DNA of 64,000 nt from Planctomycetota bacterium. Lineage in GTDB: Bacteria; Planctomycetota; JAJSAM01; JAJVHW01. The translations under genes and the position numbers were made by a program. Of this stretch, positions 1 through 11,600 are shown piece by piece (position 1 is the stretch's first letter; every line of letters begins with the position of its first letter). The stretch is from assembly GCA_024280885.1 (NCBI GenBank), contig JAJRPF010000020.1, positions 169,163-233,162 on the forward strand. Direction: 5' to 3'. The notes under the pieces were generated by a model. That model was not told where the DNA came from. It worked only from the letters and a program-made list of their open reading frames with translations, and made no database searches.

Positions 1-46
1 TCGACGCTCGGGCTCGGAGCCCGGGTTCGGCGCCCGGGTTGCAGAG

Positions 47-79
47 GAGGGGCCGGACGTCATAGGCGTCCGGCCCCTC
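47..79. terminator. Strong hairpin, probable terminator of an upstream gene
   Basis: A perfect 13-bp stem (47-59 with 67-79, arm GAGGGGCCGGACG) closes a 7-base loop. Only a short T-poor tail follows. It precedes the ccm promoter, so it probably ends transcription coming from outside the window or insulates the operon. Confidence 0.55.
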
Positions 80-140
80 TCGATCGCGGAGCTTCGCGGG
101 CACTCCGAGTCGTATCCGGCGCGGCACGGAGGTCGGTAAC

Positions 141-183
141 GGTGATCCAAGTCACCGGGTTCGCGGCAGCCATCGCATAGAAT
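141..183 (+). promoter_or_regulatory. Putative Crp/Fnr-activated promoter of the ccm operon
   Basis: GGTGATCCAAGTCACC (141-156) is a GTGA-N6-TCAC palindrome typical of Crp/Fnr operators. A TAGAAT -10 hexamer follows at 178-183. A start site near 190 places the palindrome centre (148.5) at about -41.5, the class II activator position, and no good -35 is needed. The leader is then about 50 nt and ends in a GAAGGAG ribosome-binding site at 227-233. Similar palindromes lie upstream of hemE and nrdJ. Confidence 0.6.
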
Positions 184-240
184 CGTGATCACAGTCGCAA
201 GAGGGGCCCGCCGGTCCCGGGTGGCTGAAGGAGTCTTTCG

Positions 241-753
241 ATGAAGGTCGTGATCCCTTTCCTGCTCATCCTTTCTGGCCTGATCGGCCTCATTGCCATG
301 GGCGTCATGCAAGGTGGCATCCCCGAACTGCAGGTCAGTGAACTCACTTCTGGCGAGTTCGATGGCCGCGTCGTGAAGGTGCACGGGTTCCTGAAGACCA
401 TCGAGTCGAATACCCGTCCTTTGCGCTTCACCGTGCGCGACAAGTTGGATCCTGAGATCGTGATCGCGGTCACCTGCGACAAGACGAAGCCCGACACGTT
501 CCAGGAGGAGTACGACGTGGCCGTCGAGGGCGTCTGGAATGCTGAGACCGCGAGCTTCGAGGCGGAGCACATCTACACGAAGTGTCCGTCGAAGTACGAG
601 GCCGAGGCGAAGGAAGGTCTTGGTGCGCCACCCGCACGATTGCCGCAGTACCGTGGGAGCGGGAGTGGTGGCGGAACCGACGACGAAGCGCGTGACGAAG
701 CCAGCCAGGTGACCACGCAGAAGGCCGCTCCCGAGCCGGTCAGTTCCGACTAG
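241..753 (+). CDS. ccmE: Cytochrome c maturation heme chaperone CcmE, CXXXY type
   Basis: A 170-aa periplasmic heme chaperone that takes heme from CcmABCD to the CcmF/H ligase. An N-terminal membrane anchor (about residues 4-23) is followed by the OB-fold beta domain (HGFLKTIES, LRFTVRD, VAVEG). Most CcmEs bind heme covalently through His in a HxxxY motif. Here the equivalent is KCPSKY, with Cys115 and Tyr119, so this belongs to the CXXXY class known from Desulfovibrio and archaea. The tail after residue 125 is low-complexity and rich in Gly, Asp and Glu. ATG follows a good GAAGGAG site. First gene of the ccm operon. Confidence 0.9.
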   Translation: MKVVIPFLLILSGLIGLIAMGVMQGGIPELQVSELTSGEFDGRVVKVHGFLKTIESNTRPLRFTVRDKLDPEIVIAVTCDKTKPDTFQEEYDVAVEGVWNAETASFEAEHIYTKCPSKYEAEAKEGLGAPPARLPQYRGSGSGGGTDDEARDEASQVTTQKAAPEPVSSD

Positions 754-766
754 TCCGGATACCACC

Positions 767-2879
<2,113 letters not shown>

Positions 2880-2890
<11 letters not shown>

Positions 2891-3428
2891 CGTACTTGCT
2901 CTCGTCTTGCTCGTCGTGGGCGCCCTCGCGGGACTCGTCGGAACGCTCGCGCTCGACGCGTCGGTCGTGTTCGCGCAGGACGACGGACACGATCATGGTC
3001 AGGGCACGAAGATCGTGCTCGAAGACCTCTCCATCGAGGATCGGCAGCGTGCCCGACGCGTCTGGTCGCATGTCATCTGCTCGTGCCCGCGCGAGAATTG
3101 GTCGAAGACGCTCGCGAACTGTCCCGACGGATGCTCGGACCGGCAGAAGCAGGTGATCCTGATGCAGATTGAGGATGGTCTCTCCGACGAGCAAATCCTC
3201 GCGGAGCAGGTGACGCAGTGGGGCACGAAGGTCATGGCGAAGCCCGACGACGCGTTGACGTACGCGCTGCCGATCGTCTTCCTGTTCGGATGCATGGGAG
3301 TGGCGGGGTTGGTGCTGCTGAGCTGGCGCCGCAAGGCCGCCGCGGCGCGGGCTTCACATCACATGGACGTGCTTCCGGATGCGGACGAGCTCTCCGCCGT
3401 GGAGCTCGAACTCAAGGAGCTGCGCTGA
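2880..3428 (+). CDS. ccmH: CcmH-family thiol reductase of cytochrome c maturation, variant Cys motif
   Basis: CcmH reduces apocytochrome c thiols and works with CcmF. I choose TTG at 2880, preceded by AAGAAGG and overlapping the ccmF stop; an in-frame TTG at 2859 is also possible. The 182-aa product has a signal segment (3-24) and the family core MQIEDGLSDEQILAEQV plus WGTKVMAKP, then one membrane span (about 128-148). The canonical LRCxxC is replaced by ICSCP...ANCPDGC (Cys67, 69, 81, 85). That four-cysteine arrangement suits the CXXXY-type system, but which pair is redox-active is not evident. No ccmG thioredoxin gene is in this operon. Confidence 0.85.
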
Positions 3429-3429
3429 G

Positions 3430-3744
3430 ATGATCTGGACTCTCATTCTCGTCGTTGTCGTGCTCGGCGTTGCCGCTGGCGTCCTGTTGCCCTTCCTGCG
3501 CCCGGGCGAGCCGTGGGAGACGCCGAACAAGGAAACCGAACTCGATCGTCTCCTGGCCGAGAAGCAGCGCACGATGCGCACGCTCAAGGACCTCGATCAG
3601 GAGCGGCTTGCCGGTCTGATGAGCGAGAAGGACCATGTGGAGGCGCGCGAGGAGTACCTCGAGCGCGCGGTCGAACTCAATCGCAAGATTGCCAGCCTGA
3701 CCGGTGTCGATCCCACGCGCATGTCCGACGCAGTCGCATCATGA
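3430..3744 (+). CDS. Small membrane coiled-coil protein resembling the CcmI N-terminus
   Basis: A 104-aa protein with an N-terminal membrane span (about 3-22) and a charged helical region. RTMRTLKDLDQERLAGLMSE resembles the helical stretch that follows the membrane anchor in CcmI/CycH. There are no TPRs, so this would be a minimal CcmI. The ATG at 3430 is one base after the ccmH stop, and the gene overlaps the next by ATGA. The function is inferred from position: CcmI normally recruits apocytochrome to CcmFH. Confidence 0.65.
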   Translation: MIWTLILVVVVLGVAAGVLLPFLRPGEPWETPNKETELDRLLAEKQRTMRTLKDLDQERLAGLMSEKDHVEAREEYLERAVELNRKIASLTGVDPTRMSDAVAS

Positions 3745-5285
3745 AGATACACGCTCTCTCGCTGATCCTCGTTCTCGGTCTTGCGTCCCTGGCGGCGCCA
3801 GCCTTCGGCCAGGACGCGGCAGACGCTGCGAGTAGCGGCGACGCTGTGCAGCCAGCAGCTCAGCCGGAAGCGCAGCCATGGCGCTTCGAGGCGCGCGCGC
3901 TCAATATGACCGAGATGATCAACGAGGCGCGCGGCGGCAACGCCGTCGGCGCGCCCGTGCCGCTTGCCAACGTCGACGTCGATGTCACCGTCGATGTGCC
4001 CGGCGGCGGCGACGTGACGATGACGACGCGCACTGACGAGCGAGGTACGTTCGTCCTCGCGGGCGCAGAACCAGCCGCTGGCGCCACGCTCATGTTCTGG
4101 GTCGGCGGTCAGCAACTCGGTGCCGAGAAGGCGGGCTTTCTCGGACGTCCCGTGCATCTCTCCGACGCGGCACCGGCACCCGTCGTGGACTTCTATGAGG
4201 TCGCCCGCGACAGCCACGACATCGTGCTGACGCAGGTGATCCACGTCGTCTCCGTCGTCAATCTCGACTTCGACGACCCCGACGGCCCGAAGGAGATCAT
4301 GTATCGCAACACCGCGATGCTCGAGAACCGCGGGCCGCGCGTTTGGATCGGCGACCCTGAAGATGACGATGGCATCACGTACGCCGTGGAGACGCCGGAT
4401 GGCTTCGAGTTGCGCAACGCCACCGTGGACAACCAGCGCGTCCCGACACCGAAGGAGAGCGTGGGGCACTCTGGCGGGACCGGCTTCGCGTACCGCGCGC
4501 CGATCTTCCCGTCGCTCGACGGTGGGACGGTTTTCCAGGTGATGCTTGCCGCACCCTACGAGAAGGGGCGCGAGTACGACGCGTCGTGGCACTCCGAGTT
4601 TGCCGTGGCGCGCTACATGCTCAACATCCAAGACGATGCGTTCACGTACCTGCCGCCGAGCGGCGCTGACACGGGCAACGGTCTTGCCGATGGCGGCATG
4701 AACCCGCCCATGGGGAATACGAAGGTCATCACGCACATGTGGGGACTCAGCTCGGTCCCGCAGCACGGCAATCTCTCCGTGAAGTTCCTGGCCGGGCGGC
4801 CCTTCCCGTGGCGCGCTGTCGCGTCGGTCGGTGCGATGGTGCTTCTCGCGCTCGGTGCCGGGGCTCTCGGCCTTGCGGCTTCGCGTGCGGGGCAGCGCAA
4901 CGCGCGTGAGGTTGCCGTCGCCGAGGCGCACGTGAGAGTTCCTTCCAGCGCCGCTGCCCGCGAGCGGGAACTCGACCTTCTCGACCGACGTTTGCGGCGC
5001 GGGGAGATCACCTCCGTCGAACACAAGATTCGCCGCGCCGCCATCGACGGGGCCGCTGCGGCGGAGAATGCTGCAGTTCCCGCGACGCCGCTCTCGGTGA
5101 AGCCCGCGGTGAAGCCCGCGGTGAAGCCCGCGGTGAAGCCGTCGAAGAGGCGTGCGGCGAATACTGCATTGCTTACCGATGTCGAGGCGATCGCCTCCCG
5201 TTCCGCCGACGCGGACGAGGCGCAGTTGCGCTCCGACGTCGCGACCCTGGCGCGCGCCGTCCGGGAGCTTTTCGAACGACAATGA
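3741..5285 (+). CDS. Exported, membrane-anchored protein of unknown function inside the ccm operon
   Basis: A 514-aa protein with a clear signal peptide (residues 1-23, cut near AFGQ). A carboxypeptidase-regulatory-like beta domain (about 70-140: VTVDVPGG, TDERGTFVLAGA) is followed by a beta-rich region with a second sandwich-like part. One membrane span lies at about 357-378. The cytoplasmic tail has a SHOCT-like helix (RERELDLLDRRLRRGEITSVEHK), a KPAV tandem repeat (about 454-467) and a terminal helix. It overlaps both neighbours by 4 bp, so it is translationally coupled to the ccm genes. It may assist apocytochrome handling. I do not recognise a named family for the whole protein. Confidence 0.7.
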   Translation: MKIHALSLILVLGLASLAAPAFGQDAADAASSGDAVQPAAQPEAQPWRFEARALNMTEMINEARGGNAVGAPVPLANVDVDVTVDVPGGGDVTMTTRTDERGTFVLAGAEPAAGATLMFWVGGQQLGAEKAGFLGRPVHLSDAAPAPVVDFYEVARDSHDIVLTQVIHVVSVVNLDFDDPDGPKEIMYRNTAMLENRGPRVWIGDPEDDDGITYAVETPDGFELRNATVDNQRVPTPKESVGHSGGTGFAYRAPIFPSLDGGTVFQVMLAAPYEKGREYDASWHSEFAVARYMLNIQDDAFTYLPPSGADTGNGLADGGMNPPMGNTKVITHMWGLSSVPQHGNLSVKFLAGRPFPWRAVASVGAMVLLALGAGALGLAASRAGQRNAREVAVAEAHVRVPSSAAARERELDLLDRRLRRGEITSVEHKIRRAAIDGAAAAENAAVPATPLSVKPAVKPAVKPAVKPSKRRAANTALLTDVEAIASRSADADEAQLRSDVATLARAVRELFERQ

Positions 5286-5971
5286 GCACGGCCGCGCTCC
5301 GGGTGCATAGCGTCTGGAAGCGCTTCGGCGCGCGCGACGCGCTGGCTGGTGTCTCGCTTGAGGCTCCGCGAGGGGCGTGCTTCGCGCTGCTCGGGCACAA
5401 TGGGTCCGGCAAGACGACTCTCCTGCGCATTCTCTCGACGCTCTGGCAGCCGACCGAGGGCGACATCGAGGTGCTGGGATACTCCCTCGCAAAGGACGCG
5501 TCGGCCATTCGCGCGCGGATCGGCGTCGTGCTGGATCGCCATCTTCTGCCGCGCGACTTCTCGTTGCGCGACGGGCTGCGAATGTACGCGGATCTACACG
5601 CGGTTCCCGACGCGGCGGCGCGTATCGAGAGCCTGGCCGCACGGCTGGGTCTCGCACGCCGCTTGCGCGACCCGGTGCGCACGTTCTCGCGCGGCATGGG
5701 GCAGCGCGCGTCGATCTGTCGCGCGTTGCTCCACGATCCGGAAGTGCTCCTGCTCGACGAACCGTTCACGGGGCTTGACGCTGCGGCGCTCGACGTGACC
5801 GAGTCCGTGATCGAGGAGATCAAGGCCGCCGGTCGCACCGTCGTACTCGTGACGCACGACCTCGAACGCGCTGCGCGCCTCGCGACGCACGCCGTCGTGC
5901 TCTCGAACGGCCGCAAGGTCTTCGAGGGCGACCCCGTCGCCGCGGCATCGGTCGCCGGGAGTGCGTCGTGA
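5282..5971 (+). CDS. ccmA: Heme ABC exporter ATPase CcmA
   Basis: A 229-aa ABC ATPase that drives release of holo-CcmE with CcmB and CcmC. Walker A is GHNGSGKTT (about residues 38-46), the signature is FSRGMGQRAS, Walker B is VLLLDEPFTGLD, and the H-loop is VLVTHD. Length and motif order fit CcmA. The ATG overlaps the upstream stop by 4 bp, and the ccmB GTG overlaps its own stop. Confidence 0.93.
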   Translation: MSTAALRVHSVWKRFGARDALAGVSLEAPRGACFALLGHNGSGKTTLLRILSTLWQPTEGDIEVLGYSLAKDASAIRARIGVVLDRHLLPRDFSLRDGLRMYADLHAVPDAAARIESLAARLGLARRLRDPVRTFSRGMGQRASICRALLHDPEVLLLDEPFTGLDAAALDVTESVIEEIKAAGRTVVLVTHDLERAARLATHAVVLSNGRKVFEGDPVAAASVAGSAS

Positions 5972-6723
5972 GCAGCGGCCCGCAGTCTGGCCCGCAGTGC
6001 GGCGCATCACCGAGCGCCACATCACCGACCCAGTGGGGGGCGTATTGCGCACTCGTCCGCTGGGATTGGGTGCGCGAGATGAAGAAGAAGACGACGCTCA
6101 TCAGCATGGGCGTGATGGGGCTCATCACCCTCTTCCTCTTCTCGTTCGCGATTCCCATCTCCTCGACCAAAGCCGAGATCCTGGAGGACACGCGCGCGGG
6201 CATCCTGTGGGTGACGTTTCTCTTCGCGGCCACGATCGGTATCGACCGCGCGTTCCGCAACGACGCCGAGTCCGGGCTGCTCGAGGGATTGTTGCTCGCG
6301 CCCGTCGAGCGCATGACGCTCTACTTTGCCCGCGTCACCTCGACGCTGCTCTTCGTCGTCACGCTGCAGGGCTTTCTGTTCGTGCTCTTTCTCGTGCTCT
6401 TCAATCAGTCGATCTCGGGCGAGGGCCTCGTCGGCCTCATTGTGTCGGCGATCGCCACCGACGTCGGCTTCGTCACCATCGGCGTGCTGATCAGCGCCAT
6501 GACCTGGTCGCTGCCGGGCGGCGACGTCATGCTGCGCATTCTCCTCTTCCCCATGCTTCTGCCCATCTTGAATGTCACGGTCGAGGTCGCGGATCGCGCC
6601 TTCGACGGACGCGCGCCCACGGCGCAACAACTTGGCATGCTCTTCGCCGTTGACGCCCTCTTCCTGGGCGCGGGGAGCCTGCTCTTCGAACATCTTGTGA
6701 ACGACTCCGGAGGCAGCTCATGA
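5968..6723 (+). CDS. ccmB: Heme exporter membrane subunit CcmB
   Basis: A 251-aa membrane protein with six hydrophobic segments. Family sequence includes RWDWVREMKKKTTL at the start of the membrane region and FRNDAESGLLEGLLLAPVER in the first cytoplasmic loop. The GTG start at 5968 overlaps the ccmA stop. The N-terminal 25 residues are Ser/Pro-rich and absent from typical CcmB, so an internal start is possible, but the overlap favours GTG. Confidence 0.92.
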   Translation: MSSGPQSGPQCGASPSATSPTQWGAYCALVRWDWVREMKKKTTLISMGVMGLITLFLFSFAIPISSTKAEILEDTRAGILWVTFLFAATIGIDRAFRNDAESGLLEGLLLAPVERMTLYFARVTSTLLFVVTLQGFLFVLFLVLFNQSISGEGLVGLIVSAIATDVGFVTIGVLISAMTWSLPGGDVMLRILLFPMLLPILNVTVEVADRAFDGRAPTAQQLGMLFAVDALFLGAGSLLFEHLVNDSGGSS

Positions 6724-7478
6724 GTCAGACGGCGGCGCACATCGCAGACGATTGGAACAAGGGGGCGATCCCTGGCATGACGGGGCCGTCGCGCGGCTTC
6801 GTCGCGCATGTCCTCGTGGCACTGACAGCTCTCTTCGGTCTGAACTGGCTCGTCGTCACGTACGTGCCGTTCGAGATCAAGATGATCGGGTCAAGCTATC
6901 TGATCTTCTTCTACCACTTCCCCGGCGCGATCAACGGCGCGCTCTTCTACCTTGGACTCTTCGCGTTCAGCGTCGCGTATCTGCGTACGAAGAAGCCGGT
7001 GTGGGACAGACGTGCGCGGTCGGCGGCGGCGGTCGGCTTCCTCGCCAACATGGTGCTACTCGTCACCGGATCGACGTGGGCGAAGGCCGCGTGGAACGCG
7101 TGGTGGGTGTGGAGTGACCCGCGGCTGATGAGTGCCGCCGTCGCATCGCTCATCTTCCTCGGCTACCTGATGCTCCAGAGCGCGGTCGAGGAACCGGCGC
7201 GTCGCCGGCAGATCTCCGCCGTCTACGGCATCCTGGCATTCGTGAACATCCCGGTCGTCCACTTCTCGATCCAGTGGTTTGGGCAGACGAGCCATCCGAT
7301 GAAATTTGACGCGATGTCGGCAGAGTCGATTGTGCATACGCGCTGGTATGCCGTCGCCGCGTTCCTCGTGCTCTACTCGGCGCTCTACCGCTGGCGCTAC
7401 GACCGCACCACCCGCAACGAACGCGTCGAGGAAGCATTGAATCGCATCCGTCGCATCGAAGAGAGGACGCACGCATGA
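6720..7478 (+). CDS. ccmC: Heme-handling membrane protein CcmC
   Basis: A 252-aa six-span protein that loads heme onto CcmE. The tryptophan-rich WWD-like motif reads TWAKAAWNAWWVWSDPRLMS (about residues 118-137). The conserved periplasmic histidines are in FFYHFPGA and IPVVHFSIQWF. Compared with the usual WGxxWxWDxRLT, a Ser is inserted before Asp (VWSDPRL). ATGA overlaps join it to ccmB and ccmD. Confidence 0.93.
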   Translation: MSQTAAHIADDWNKGAIPGMTGPSRGFVAHVLVALTALFGLNWLVVTYVPFEIKMIGSSYLIFFYHFPGAINGALFYLGLFAFSVAYLRTKKPVWDRRARSAAAVGFLANMVLLVTGSTWAKAAWNAWWVWSDPRLMSAAVASLIFLGYLMLQSAVEEPARRRQISAVYGILAFVNIPVVHFSIQWFGQTSHPMKFDAMSAESIVHTRWYAVAAFLVLYSALYRWRYDRTTRNERVEEALNRIRRIEERTHA

Positions 7479-7711
7479 GGAACCACGTCACCGCCGCCTT
7501 GCTCGTCCCGCTCTTCGCGGCGAGCGCTCTCGCCGAAGACGTCACACGCGTGGAAGTCGTCGTCGACGACTATCGCTGGGCGCTCTTCACCGCGTGCTCG
7601 GCTGTCTTCGTCGCGATTATCGTCTATCTGATCATGACGCATCGCAGCGGAGCGAAGCTCGGCGAAGAGATCGCACACCTCGAAGCCCGGATCGTCGAAC
7701 TGGAGGAGTAG
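7475..7711 (+). CDS. ccmD: CcmD-like small membrane protein
   Basis: A 78-aa protein with a signal-like N-terminus (1-20, ending SALAED), a membrane span (about 36-54) and a charged C-terminal helix ending HLEARIVELEE. CcmD proteins are short, poorly conserved and have one span plus a charged tail, and they sit directly after ccmC as here. Last gene of the operon. The cleavable-looking N-terminus is longer than in typical CcmD. Confidence 0.7.
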   Translation: MRNHVTAALLVPLFAASALAEDVTRVEVVVDDYRWALFTACSAVFVAIIVYLIMTHRSGAKLGEEIAHLEARIVELEE

Positions 7712-7752
7712 GCGCTCCTCGGCAGTGCGATGCATCTCAGGCCTTCAGCGTT

Positions 7753-8316
7753 CTATGCGCGCGAGTCCCACGTCACGTCGGCGAGGCCCTTGTCGGCGTT
7801 CTCGATGCGGCACATCACGAAGAACAGGTCGGAGAGGCGATTGACGTACTCGATGGCGTGCGCGCCGACGCGCTCTTCGCTGGCCAGCGAGACGAGGCGC
7901 CGCTCGGTGCGCCGACAGACCGTGCGGGCGATGTGGAGTTGGGCCGCGCCCGGAGCGCCGCCGGGCAGGATGAAGTTGGTCAGCGGTTCGAGGTCCTTTT
8001 GCAGGAAATCGATCTCGTCCTCGAGCATCTCGACGTGCTTGCTCTCGATCTGCGGAACCGGCATGCGCTCCTTGTCCTCTTCGAGCACGCAGAGATCGCT
8101 TCCGAGATGCAAGAGCTCGTTCTGGATGCGGCGCAACATGAAGTCGAGGCGCGACTCGAGCCCGCAGACAAGCGCCACGCCGATGACCGAGTTCAACTCG
8201 TCCACCGTGCCGTAGGCCTCGATGCGCAGAGCGTCCTTTCGGAGTCGCTGACCACCGCCGAGGGCCGTCGTGCCGTCGTCTCCGGTGCGCGTGTAGACCT
8301 TCGTGATTCGCGGCAT
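7753..8316 (-). CDS. Cob(I)alamin adenosyltransferase, PduO/MMAB type
   Basis: A 187-aa ATP:cob(I)alamin adenosyltransferase that makes adenosylcobalamin, the cofactor of the neighbouring ribonucleotide reductase. The ATP-binding N-terminus is VYTRTGDDGTTALGGGQR. The helical-bundle motifs are YGTVDELNSVIG, FILPGG, ARTVCRRTERR and YVNRLSDLFFVMCR. I take ATG at 8316 (MPRITKVYTRTG) with GGAG upstream; the open frame runs further but without family similarity. It lies 318 nt downstream of nrdJ on the same strand, separated from it by strong hairpins. Confidence 0.93.
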   Translation of the reverse strand: MPRITKVYTRTGDDGTTALGGGQRLRKDALRIEAYGTVDELNSVIGVALVCGLESRLDFMLRRIQNELLHLGSDLCVLEEDKERMPVPQIESKHVEMLEDEIDFLQKDLEPLTNFILPGGAPGAAQLHIARTVCRRTERRLVSLASEERVGAHAIEYVNRLSDLFFVMCRIENADKGLADVTWDSRA

Positions 8317-8424
8317 GGCGTGTCTTTCTCCGGCAAGTTGCCCGCGGGAAGCGATCTTGAGAGAGTAGCGAATGGCCCGATCGCCAGTGTCTGGAATGAA
8401 ATGCAGTGCGGCTGGAATGGAGAA

Positions 8425-8517
8425 CGGGGACCGCTTGCGCGGTCCCCGCCTGAGTCCCGGAGCGTGTCTCTTCCGGGACCAGTGTGTCGAGGAGCGGATT
8501 GGGACCCACTCCTCGAC
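8425..8517 (-). terminator. Three consecutive strong hairpins between nrdJ and the adenosyltransferase gene
   Basis: Three perfect stems follow each other: 10 bp with a 4-base loop (8425-8448, arm CGGGGACCGC), 8 bp (8454-8479) and 9 bp (8486-8517). On the minus strand they lie after nrdJ and before the adenosyltransferase, so they likely end or attenuate the nrdJ transcript. None has a long T tract. A further bulged hairpin with GCATGC ends lies at about 8537-8577. I see no B12-box, so a cobalamin riboswitch is not supported. Confidence 0.55.
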
Positions 8518-8634
8518 GGTCTCGATCTGATCTTGCGTCGCATGCCTGCGCCCGAGGTTCGGCAGGCCCAGCATGCGAGTTAGAGCGTGCTGACTCGCGG
8601 CGTGCCGTCTCGGGTCAGGAGTGAACGCTGCGGC

Positions 8635-11600
8635 TCAGGAGCAGCCCGTGGTGGCGCCGCAGCCGACGCACTTCAGACACGTTCCGTTACGGACCAGCAT
8701 GAACTGGCCGCAGTCGGGGCACGGGTCGCCCTCGAAGCCCTTCAGGCGCGCCTGTGAGATGGCATCGGAGAGCGTGAGCCGTCCGGCTTGCAACGTCGTC
8801 TGGCTGACGGCGGCGGTGACGGCTGTTGCCTTCACGGTCCGTGAGACGACTGTCGTCCCCGTCGTCATTCCAGAGGAGCCGGAGCCATTTGACGACGTTC
8901 CTTCCAGGAGCGCCGGGTCGACGGTGCCGATGCCGGAGCGGAGCCTGTTCTCCGGTGCTCCGCGAACTGGTGTCGCGCCGTGCGCGCCGCCGCTGCCAGC
9001 GCCATTGCCCGACTTGTTGCCGCTGTCCGAACCGAAGAGCGGCGTGTCGTCGGCTTCGGTCGGCGCGACGGTTCCGCCCTTCAGGTCGTTCGGCTGCACC
9101 TGGCACAGGTCCGTGCGGCCGAGGTAGTTGATGGCGAGGTCACGGAAGACGTAGTCGATGATCGACGTGCACATCTTCACGGTGTCGTGGCCCTGCACCA
9201 TGCCGTTCGGCTCGAAGCGCGTGAAGACGAACGCATCGACGTACTCCTGGAGGGGTACGCCATGCTGGAGTCCCAGCGAGATGGCGATCGCGAACGAGTT
9301 CATCAGACTGCGGAAGGCGGCACCTTCCTTGGCCATGTCGAGGAAGATCTCGCCGAGCTCGCCGTCCTCGTACTCGCCGGTGCGCACGTAGATCTTGTGG
9401 CCAGCGATGACAGCCTTCTGCGTGTAGCCCTGACGTCGGAATGGCAGCTTGCGCCGCTCGTTCAGGTAGCGCACGACCACGCGTTCCTTGACGGTCTCGG
9501 CTGCGGCGCGGGCGACGGCCTGCACCTGCTCGACCTGCGACGGCGTGCTCTCGAGAGCTGCGTCCTGTTCGGCATCATCTTCCGAGTCATCGTCGCTGGC
9601 GACGTTGAGTGGTTGCGAGAGCTTCGAGCCATCGCGATAGAGCGCCACGGCCTTCAGCATCGAGTCCCAGCTCAGTCGATAGGCGCGCTTGACGTCGTCG
9701 AGCGATGCGTCGCTCGGCATGTTGATCGTCTTGCTGATCGCTCCCGAGAGGAACGGTTGCGCGGCGGCCATCATGTAGATGTGCGCCTCGTAGGGAATGT
9801 AGCGGACACCCTTGCGACCGCAGCGGTTCGCGCAGTCGAAGACGGGCAGGTGCTCGTCCTTCATGTGTGGTGCGCCCTCGATCGTCATCGATCCCGCGCA
9901 GTAGTCGTTGGCGGCGTCGACGTCGGCCTTCGAGAAGCCGAGCTTGCGCAGGAGGTCGAAGCCCGGTTGGTCCAGTTCCTCGGCAGTGAACCCGAGCACG
10001 GACGTGCAGAAGTCCTCACCGAGCGTCCACTTGTTGAAGACGAAGGAGATATCGAAGGCGCCGTCGAGCTGGCCCTCGATCGCGGCGAGCTCCTTCGGTG
10101 TGAAGCCCTTCGCGGTCAGTACGTCGTGCCCGATGACCGGTGAATCGACGAGCGTCTTGGCTCCCAGTACGTAGCGCTCGATCTCGGCAATCTGCGCGGC
10201 CGTGTAGCCGAGGTTGCTCAGTGCGAATGGGAGGCTCTGGTTGATGATCTTGAAGTAGCCGCCGCCAGCGAGCTTCTTGTACTTCACGAGTGCGAAGTCC
10301 GGCTCGATGCCGGTCGTATCGCAATCCATGACGAGTCCGATCGTGCCGGTCGGCGCCAGCACGGTCGTCTGCGCGTTGCGGTAGCCGTGTTGCTCGCCGA
10401 GGGCGAGTGCGCGATCCCAGGCCTGACGCCCGGCGGCCAGGAGGTCGGCTGGGCAGAGCTTGTCGTCGATGCCTGTCGGCGCGACGGTCAGCCCTTCGTA
10501 TTCGGACGGACCCGCGTTGTACGCCGCCCGACGGTGGTTGCGGATGACCCGCAGCATGTCGTCGCGATTGCGCTCGAAGTTCGGGAAGGGTCCGAGTTCG
10601 CCGGCCATCTCGGCTGACGTGGCGTACGACTCGCCGCAGAGGATCGCGGTGAGTGCGCCGCAGATCGCGTAGCCCTCGTCCGAGGCGTAGGGGATCCCGG
10701 AACGCATGAGGAGCGTGCCGAGGTTCGCGTAGCCGAGACCGAGTGTGCGGTACTCGTACGAGAGCTTGGCGATCGTCTCGCTGGGGTACATCGCCATCAT
10801 GACGCTGATCTCGAGGACGATCGTCCAGATGCGGATCGCGTGGCGATAGCCGTCGATGTCGAACGAGCCATCGTCGTTCATCATCGTGACGAGGTTGATC
10901 GAAGCCAGGTTGCACGCCGTGTCGTCGAGGAACATGTACTCGCTGCACGGGTTGCTGGCGTTGATGCGACCGTCGGCGGGGCAGGTATGCCACTCGTTGA
11001 TCGTGCCGTCGTATTGGACGCCGGGATCGGCGTACGCCCATGCGGCGTAGGCGATCTGATCGTAGAGTTCCGCGGCGGGGATGGTCTTGGCGGTCGCGCC
11101 GTCGGTGCGGCGGCGCAGGTGCCAGTCGCCACCCTTGTCCAGCGTCTCGAAGAACGCGTTCGGAATGCGCACGGAGTTGTTCGAGTTCTGGCCCGCGACG
11201 GTCGCGTAAGCCTCGCCGTCCCAGTCGGTGTCGTAGTCTGTGAACGGGTAGACTGTCCAGCCCTGATCCGCGAGTTGCAGCGCGCGCTGGATGTAGCGTT
11301 CCGGGACGAGCGACTTGCGCGCAGCGCGGATTGCGGTGCGCAGGGCGGCGTTCTTGGACGGGATCGTGATGCGCTCGACGGTCCCGTCGGCCTGTTCGAC
11401 GTCCGAGGCCGAGACGATGGCGTTCAGCCTGTCTTTGCAGTGCTTGCTGCCAGCGACTAGCGCCGCGACCTTCTCTTCTTCGTGGACCTTCCAGGACACG
11501 AACTCTGTGATGTCCGGGTGATCGAGATCCAGGCAGACCATCTTGGCCGCGCGCCGCGTCGTCCCGCCGGACTTGATCGCCCCGGCGGCGCGATCGCCGA

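Noticed and set aside
3597..5657. A 686-codon minus-strand frame opposite the ccm operon
   Set aside because: Arg/His-rich translation with no domain, lying fully opposite well-supported genes.
8317..8634. Cobalamin riboswitch upstream of the adenosyltransferase gene
   Set aside because: Strong hairpins are present, but neither the B12-box nor the conserved GCCACTG/GGGAA elements were found on the minus strand.
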